A DNA stretch of 64,000 nt, taken from Mermis nigrescens (Eukaryota; Nematoda; Enoplea; Mermithida; Mermithidae). The notes under the pieces are model-generated. The model was not told the origin of the DNA, ran no database searches, and saw only the letters and a program-made list of their open reading frames with translations. The stretch spans positions 428,509 to 492,508 of the forward strand of contig JAVLUZ010000205.1 of assembly GCA_036768485.1 (NCBI GenBank), written 5' to 3'. Each line of letters begins with the position of its first letter. Position 1 is the stretch's first letter. This document shows positions 24,201 to 33,200 of this stretch, piece by piece. A program made the translations under genes and the position numbers.

Positions 24201-27200
24201 AATTTCGAGCTGTTTGTTACATGTATAGTTGATTTCGACAAGTTGCACCAACAGCACTAATCGATGTAAGGTATAAACAGTGATTATGAATGTTTTAAAT
24301 TCGAAGTAGGCAACTTTTTTGAATAATTTCCTCCTGATTTTGTTTGTTTTTCCTTTTTTAATTTTTGCTCAATTCCTGTTTCGTATTTATGCGGCGACTT
24401 TGTATTGCTTAAAAGCATACATGTAACGGCTCGAACTTAGGGGGTCAACAAGGCCTAAAAATGGTCACTGTTTTTTTTGTACGAGACAAAGATTTTGAGG
24501 CTCGTACAAAGATTTTCGGAGCCATCTTTGTACAATGTACAAAGACTTTTTGGGGCAAAGTAATGGTAATTTTAACGTTTTTTGAGTATTTTATAGCAAA
24601 AGTTCTAGAAATTTTCGGCGCTTCGCGCCGAGTATCATAATTACATTCTATTTAGCTCCAAGCGCGGGCATTTAACACTCCAAAATCTATCTGTAAGCAT
24701 CTTTGTACAGATTGAAGCATCTTTTACATCTATTTCCAGTGTTTTATAAAGATTTTATGCAGAAAAAATAACTATTAAACAACTTTGCAGTGTTTTCTGT
24801 CGTTTGAAGATAAAATTGACTCTTTTATCTTTGCGTTGCATAAAATTCATAAACAAATTGGTGTCTATTATGAGATTCTGTCAGCACATTGCAACCGCTT
24901 ATCATTTATAATTGTGTAAGACAAGTCATTTTAACTTGCTGAGTCGAATTTTATGTGTAATTTCAACCTAAGGCTCATGAAAATTTTTGCGTTTCGGGCC
25001 GAACTAATATAACCAGCTGAATTTAGGACAAAGTTACGCCTTTTGCGAAGCGTGCGGGTCACGGATAACAATCTAGTATGTAAAAATGTGTACATTCAGT
25101 TGCATACATATCTGTACGTTATATGTACAAAAAAATTTTCGCTTGTACAAAGACTTTTCTGGAGATCTTTGTACATGTACAAAAGAAGGCTCGTACAAAA
25201 AAACAGTGCTTGGAAGGGTTTTTAAATGCAACTGCTCAATGAATTAATTAGGCTCTCCAGTCGTGTAAAAGTAAATGTACATAGAAAGGTTTTGAGAGGA
25301 AGCGCATTAAATTTTCCTCGTGTAAATTAAACCCCTATCTTAGACAAAAACTTGGTTCTTAAGGCTTTGCTTATGCGTTTTTTACTGTTTTTAAATTATA
25401 AATGACTTTTCTTGCTTTATTCAAGTTAGGTGCATACATTTACATCATAGCAATTCTGGGTTGCTTTGGTCAGTCCCTTGGAAAAAAGTCTTTTTGGACT
25501 TAAAAACAATGGGTACACGTCGGAAACTCTGTTTTTCGACGTTTCGGACGATGCTCGTACTTTATAGAACGTAAAAAGCTGAAAAATTCTAATAAGGCCA
25601 AAAAATTGACTTAACGGAAGAAAATGAGGGTCGGCTCGGCAATCATTTTGCGGGGTTAGTCGGCAGCCATTCTGGGGTGTCAAACCCATGCACGTAAGGG
25701 CTTGAAATTCAGAATGAGGGTCCTCGGCCATTTTTAGGGGTGGGGTAGATGACATCCAACTTTTGGTCAAAAACGGCAAAAAAAACAACTAAAACGGCCA
25801 AAAAAGTTTAATATTTTCAAAAAATCGGGGAATCAAACATTTTCTGGCTTAGGGAATGGGGGAACGACCAACTTTAGGTGCGGGATCCCACATCCCCTTC
25901 TACATTTACAGTGCTCGCCACGAAATTTGAACAATAAAGAAACGATTGAGTTTAATTAGGAACGCCTTTTTATAATATGATTGCCGGAGGCCTAAAGAGT
26001 ATCCTGACATGCTTTACTTTAATAAAACGCGACCCAAACAGCACCAAGCGCTGGTTGGTTCTAAGAAAATGCGACCTAAACGCTTAGGTGGGACCGGTCA
26101 CGACTCAGCGCCTTTAGAGCATTAATATTGATTATACTCGTGCGATTCATGTGCATATGTTACCAGGGGCGGATTCAAGGGGCGAGGGTCGGCCGCCTCC
26201 CATTGGTCAAAAATATTTGGCGGGATAAAGAATGGATATGCAATTCGCAATGATTTTTGGCCGTCAGTGTCCATAATTTCTCAAATTTTTCCGTCGCTAT
26301 GCGCCGCATGATACCTATTAATGACATTTATTTACTTCCTCGGCGGCCTGGAAGCCATTTTCTGTTCATGTAGGTTTCAAAATAATTTTAACAGCAGAAA
26401 CAGCTATTTTTGGATAGTTTTCTTCTATTTTCAATAAAAATTTCGATGTTTCACATCAAATGTTATAAATGCAAGGAATCAAGAAGTAAATCATGCTTCT
26501 AGACGTCTATCGCCTTAATTTCACAATTTTTCCGGCACTTCGCGCCAGGTTTTTGTTAGAGTCAAAGGAATTTGATGATTTTTTTGCACGAAATTGTCTA
26601 AAATTTTAAAATTTCAAGAAAAATATTGCGTCAAAAGTGATTTTATGTAAAAGTATGCAATGCAAAACACCGAAAAAAACGCCATTTCGTGCGTTAAGGG
26701 CAAATTTTTGAACCTATTCTTCGGACTGTTTTTTGGAAAAGTTGGGATACCGCCCCCTCTCCGTAGGAAATTTCCTAGCTCCAGCATCCAGCACTGTATG
26801 TTATTGTGTACGTAATGTGCACACGCGCGCTATCAACATGCGTCTATTTAAGAACGCGCGATGAGTCGTAAATGCTTCGATCTAAGCGTTCAGGTCGCAT
26901 TTTTAAAAGTAAAGCATGCCAGGATACACTTTAGGTCTCCGCCGATCAGGTCGTGAAAAAACGTTCCTAAATAAACTCAATCGGTTCTTTATTGTTCATA
27001 TTTTGTGGCGAGAAGTGTATGGTCAAACGTCCTACTTTTCAAGAACGCGTAAGGTTGTGTAGCAATCAGGCGCGTATTTCAGGGGGAATGGGGGGTTCGG
27101 ACTCCCCCCTCAAAATCGGAAAACTCGAAAAAATTGTACTTTTAAACATTATTTTGTGCTATTTTTGGGCTGAGTCCCCCAAAATTGGTATTGGTTTCCC

Positions 27201-30200
27201 CAGAATAGGACGGCCAGCTACGTGCTTGTTAGCAATTATGGGCTCGCTGTGTAGTGAGTGGGCAGTTTCAATGATATTTTTGATGATAAATCGAAATTTC
27301 CTGGTTCGAAGTTCGACGCAAATTTATGACGATCGAATCGGGTTTAGGCAAAGCTGTCTTTTAGGCTTTCCGAAACAGATCAAAAGTTTTGAATATTAAT
27401 AAGTTTGACAATTTGAATTTTGGAGTTCTTACTAAGCCTTATTGAATATTTGGCAGTCAGTGTGGCGGTGCACCAAATAAAGCTAAGAACGAGGGGATAA
27501 TATTTTCATTTTGAAACGTGTTGTTCTTGCGCTGAACGCAGTCGTCGATTTATTCGATTATGATTGACGAAAAAGTCGGAAAAGAAATCAGGCACGTAGC
27601 TTGCCGTCCTATTTGGGGGGGCAACACCAATTTTTGAGTGGACTAAGCCCAAAAAGGCCAAAAATTGCACAAAATAACGATTAAAAAGTCCTATTTTTCG
27701 ATTTTCCTGAATTGGGGGGGTCGATACCATTTCCCCATTCCCCCAGAGATATGTGCCTGAAAGAAATAAAATGCAAGTAATACCGTAGCAAAATATGATA
27801 TTTACGTAATTTGAATAAATTAATAAAGTAAATCAATCGCATAATGCAACATGTATGTAGAAAAATTCGTCATTCGGAATAAACTTTCAGGTCATCTTCA
27901 CAAACCCGGTCGAAATTATCAAAATTAGAAAGCAAGTGGCTGGCGAAATGGGGCGCACTATGCGACTGAGCGCTTGGTCAATTATGCGTGAACTGGGTCT
28001 TGCGGGTCTGTACAAGGGTAAGCGATCGGTGAACATGGCCAGGGCCGAAATTTTGATGGGGTGTGGGTCCAAAAATTTTAAATGTAAAAAAGACCCAAAA
28101 ATTCAGGACAAAAATACCATTGTTTTGGTATGAGAGACGACTTATTTGTTCAATTTCGGGAGAAGTACATACTGTATGATGAATTGTGCGGGCGTTTTGA
28201 AGTTTCGAGTAGGAATTTGACCCCTTTTAATCCAACACCACGGTGTATGTAATTAGATCGCGTCTCGTCATTTTATAGCTCCGAAACTTCGGGACGCCAT
28301 TTTTGAGGGGATTTGAGAGTGGCTTTTTGCACAAAAACAGCGTTAAAAAAGTTTCAGGATACGCAAGTTTTTGCCCAAAATGGAGAAATTTCAACAACAC
28401 AAATTTGGGGATTGGTATATGGCTATACACATTTAGTGGGGTCCTTGCCACACTTGAACGTATCTCGTCGGCAGTGTTTTTTTGTACTCGGCAAAGATTT
28501 TTCCCGATGTTCAAAGACTTTTCGGGACCGTCTTTGTACATGTACGAAGATTTTTGGGAAGACAAAAATTGCAAAACAGGTCTGAAATTCGCAAATATTT
28601 TCGACGCTTCGCGCCGAAATGAGTAATTGTGTGTTCTATATATCATTATAATGGTAGAAATTGCATTTCATAAGGGAAAATGTCAAATTTTTCGGCGCTT
28701 TGCGCCGTTTTAAGACGATTCTTAATGATTTTTGCCCTTAGAGACCCAGAACTTAGCTAAAATACACTACCAAACGTCGAACAACTCTGTTTTTACCACA
28801 CTAAATCCGCTACTGTACCATATTAAAGTACCCAAAAATTAGTGTGTACAAAATGTACAAAGATTTTTGGGAAGACAAAAACTGTAAAAACGGTATGAAA
28901 TTCCCGAAAATTTTCGGCGCTTCGCGCCGAAATGAGTAATTGTTTGACTTGTATATCTTTAAAATGGCAGAATTTGCATTTAGAATGGAAAAATGTCAAA
29001 TTTTTCGGCGCTTCGCGTCGTTTTGAGACAATTTTTAGTAATCTTTGGCGTCAGAAACCCAGAAATTAGCTACATACACTAAGATCGAAAACCCCGTTTT
29101 ACCACACTAAAATCGCTACTGTACTATATTATGGTACACAAAAATTTGCATGTACAAAATGTGCAAAGACTTTTGGGGACCATCTTTGTACATGTACAAA
29201 CGGACCTTGTACAAAAAAACACTGCTCGTCGGTCTTTTATTCAAAATTTATTAATTTAGAGTAAAATTTTATATTTGAATGCATAGCGTGTACATAATTT
29301 AATAATTTACATACATATGTATGTAGGTGTCAAAATTTAAGCTAATTCTAATCAAAATGTTGACCGATAGTGAATTTTAAATTAAATCGAAGTCAAATTA
29401 AAATACACTTCAAACTCACTTTGAAGCGTCGCGCATTGAACTAATCTTTAATTTTTTATCAAATGCTTCTCTGATCATATAAATATTGAACAATGTTACG
29501 ACGATGTATGTTTATTTGATCATTTTGCCGATCACTTTTAGTGTTTATTTAAAATTTATAATTGTAAACTCTATAATGTAAATTTGAATGTTTCACCTTA
29601 ATCTGATTGCTCAATGCTCATTCGACTTTGTTTTATATGCCCTGGTGAATTTGTAGAATCTGTGCATGCATATACTACGTTACTTATTAATTTTCTTGGC
29701 TCAGTGCCAAAAGAATTCTGAAGCGTATTTTTTCGCTATGATTATATGAAAGATCTGATTTGCCTAAATTTATTAATAATGCCTTATTCTGCTCAATATC
29801 GCAAATTCTGATATCGTCGAAATACATTGAATATGTTTGAAGGCGTTTGTATTTCTCAGCATACTTGGGCGTGGGGTTTGGGGGAGTACGCACCCCCCAG
29901 AAACCAAAATATCCCACTGAATTCAATTTTTGGAAATTTTTTCCGTTTTAATGTTTTTTCGCAATTTTTTGATGCCAATGGATAGTGCTCGATGCAGGCA
30001 CGTAGCTGCGGGGGGTGGGGGGTCCAGATCCCCCAAAATTCAGAAAAAACGGAAAAATTGTTTTTTTTCACACGTTATTTTGTGCTATTTCTGGCTTAGA
30101 CACCCCTCAAAATTGGTGTTGGTCCTCCCAAAATAGGAGGGCCAGCTACGTGCCTGGCTCGATGAGAAACGTCGAAAAATGGCGTTTTTTCGCCATGTCG

Positions 30201-33200
30201 CCATGTTGAAGGCTATTTTTTGATCCTTCGAAAAATCTTGCACCCCGTTCCCGGAGCTTTAGTGCCGCCCATCTATGTTTCCCAGTGCTTATTTTCTGAA
30301 TGTCCGCCCTCGTGTGCAGATTCTTTCAATTCAGCTAGATTTATCTTAACGTTCACTGTGATTTGCTTGCTCTATTTTGTCATTATAATTATATAATGTG
30401 CAGGAATTTTGTTTCTCAGTAAGTAAATTTATCTAGACAAAATGAAAAAATTACGTAGACGGACGAATACATTCTCGCGCTTATTTTGAAAACAAAATCG
30501 TACCGTTTCTTTAAGTGCTGTAAATGATGGCTTGGCTAGGCTAACTGAAAATATTTTTAAAATTGCCTCTTTTGGGCTAATATGGTGGATACCGCCATAG
30601 ATGGATGCAGCACCGAAATTCTGGGGGTTGTGAGATTTTTCAAATGTCAAGAAATAGTCTTAAAAATGGTGGTATGGCGAAAAAACACCATTTTTCAACG
30701 TCCCCACGCCCACGTGTGGATACCACACGTGGGCGTGTGTGGGGAAGGTTTGGGGTATGCACGCCCCAGAAGGTTAAATATGCTCCCACCAGAAACCAAA
30801 ACAACCCCCGGAATTCAATTTTTGAAATTTTTTTTTGTTTCTTTCGCAATTTTTTGATGCCAATGGATAGTGCTCGATGGGAAACGTTGAAAAATGGTGT
30901 TTTTTCGCCATACTACCAGTTTTAAGACTATTTTTTTACCTTTGAAAAATCTTGCACCTCCTCCTTAGAATTTTGGTGCTGCCCACATATGGTGGATACG
31001 CATCAGAAACATTATTTTTTGTGTTTTTGATGATGCCCTATTTCTACACGTAAAAACATTGAAAAATTCGCTAAAAAAAGTTGAAAGAACTTCGAACGAA
31101 TTCAATAAGATATCAGCCAAAAAATGAGTTTAGTACAGCCGAAAATTTGACACTTTTGAGCAAACAGAGCGGCTTTTCTGCAAACTTTTCGGAAAGTCGG
31201 GAATTTCGGGGGAGTGAAAAATTTTCTGATCGCGAATTCTTTTCTGTACAGTTTTCTTTTTTATCAAAATAATAAAGTGATCCATTATTTTTTGAAAAAA
31301 ATCGATTTTAAATTATGAATCAGGAATTAGAAAAATGTCAATAACTTTTTCATTCCGCAGGCTGCTCGGCTTGCTTATTGCGCGATATACCGTTTTCGGC
31401 CATTTACTTCCCGGTCTACGCCCACGCCAAAATTTACTCGGCCGATCAGAATGGCCATAATAGTATGCTTTCCTTATTTTGTAGTGCGTTTATCGCCGGT
31501 GTTCCGGCTGCCGGACTGGTTACGCCGGCCGACGTCATTAAAACCCGGTTACAGGTGCATTTTCGTTATTAATTTATTTATTCCATTTGAATTTTTTAGC
31601 AAAAAGATTACTAATAAGTTTTATTTTCAGTTCTATTTAATCTTTGAATTTTATCAGAACAATTTAAACTAAGAGTCCGAATTTCAATCTTTCCTGTTTA
31701 TATCATTATTATCATTACGTACGTATATATTTTTATTTTACTCAATTTGGCTGCTACTGTACATATGTTGTATTACTACGTGTAAATAAGTTGAAAATTT
31801 CTTTATAATGCCCGTATAGGTACGTTTACAATACGACGTCAGCATATAGGTGGGCAGCTTTAAAGTTCTTGGGGGGTTTCAAAGATGAAAAATGGTCTTA
31901 AAAATTGTGGTGTGGCAAAAAACACACTAATTTCCAACGTATATCATCGAGCACTATTCATTGGCATCAAAAAATTGCTAAAAAACGAAAAAAAATTCAA
32001 AACGTGAATTTTGAGAGGGCTATTTTGGTTTCTGGAGGGGGTGGATGTGGATGTCAGTATAATATTGGTTTGGTAAGCTGTTTTTTCTTGATTTCTTCCA
32101 TTTTCTATATTTCTATATTTTCCCTAGTATTTTGCGTGGTTTAATTTTACAATGTTTGACTCACGATTTGGAGTCATTTGATTTTTGGACATATTTTGGA
32201 GGAATTAGCTTTTAGATAATTTTTTCTTCCGGGCCGTCCGATTTTTTATAAGCTGAAATCGAAAATTTTCGTGAAGTCCGCTCTTTTCTGTCAAAAATTT
32301 CATGTTCGATCAATTAAAGTTCTCAGGGTACGCCTTAAGTCCGGCGATATACATACTTATTTGTCAAAAACCCTGGAAAAATTCACCTAAAAAGGCCCAA
32401 AATGCAAGTTTACGAAGTTTCCGCCCGAAGTCAATCAGAGGGATAATCTGAAGTATAGAGGGGAGGCCGAATTTCGATAAATAAATTATATATTCAATAC
32501 GTAAAATATAATAAATAATTTTGATAAATTTCGTAATTTGGGTAATAATTTGCCAAATATGTATGTACGTCATTAATTTGGTCGTTTTTTGATTTTTGCC
32601 TTAAAATTTGGAGGTAGCCGTCCGAGCCGGGCAAACCACTTATACGGGCTTGTTCGATTGTTGCCGAAAAGTCATGCACGAAGAGGGATTTAGGGCTTTT
32701 TGGAAGGGCACTTCGGCTCGCGTCTTTCGCAGCAGTCCACAATTCGGGGTCACTTTGATGGTCTACGAAGTGTTACAACGCCTCTTTTATGTCGATTTCG
32801 GCTGTACGTCGGTTTTTTTGCTTCAAATTAATCTCATATAATTAAGATGTAGGTAATCGTACATACATAGGCGTGAGGGGTTTTGGAGTATGCACCCCTT
32901 TAGAAACCGAACCTCTTCCCCCCGAGAAATCAAAATACCCCCCGTTAGAATTCAATTTTTGAAATTTTTTTTGATGCCAATGGATAGTGCTCGATGAGAA
33001 ACGTTGAAAAATGGAGTTTTTTCGCCAAACCGCCATTTTTAATGCCATTTTTTGACCTTTGAAATACTTGCACCCCCAGAATTTTGGTGCCGCCCACCTA
33101 TGGTGATATGCCCGTACCACAACTTTTGAGAAGCGTACCCCCAGGCCATTTTGGACCAAAACTGGTTGCTTGATCAATGAATAAGCGTCAAATGATGGCT

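Larger units (their letters stand above)
22842..27890. other. aralar intron 5 (5049 bp)
   Basis: The longest intron. It carries four family B, one C, one D and at least two E copies. 23345-24030 holds mixed fragments; 27240-27580 and 27770-27890 show nothing recognised. Confidence 0.8.
28018..31360. other. aralar intron 6 (3343 bp)
   Basis: Family C copy at 28472, family A copies at 29860 and 30590. 29235-29850 is AT-rich with nothing recognised. Confidence 0.8.
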
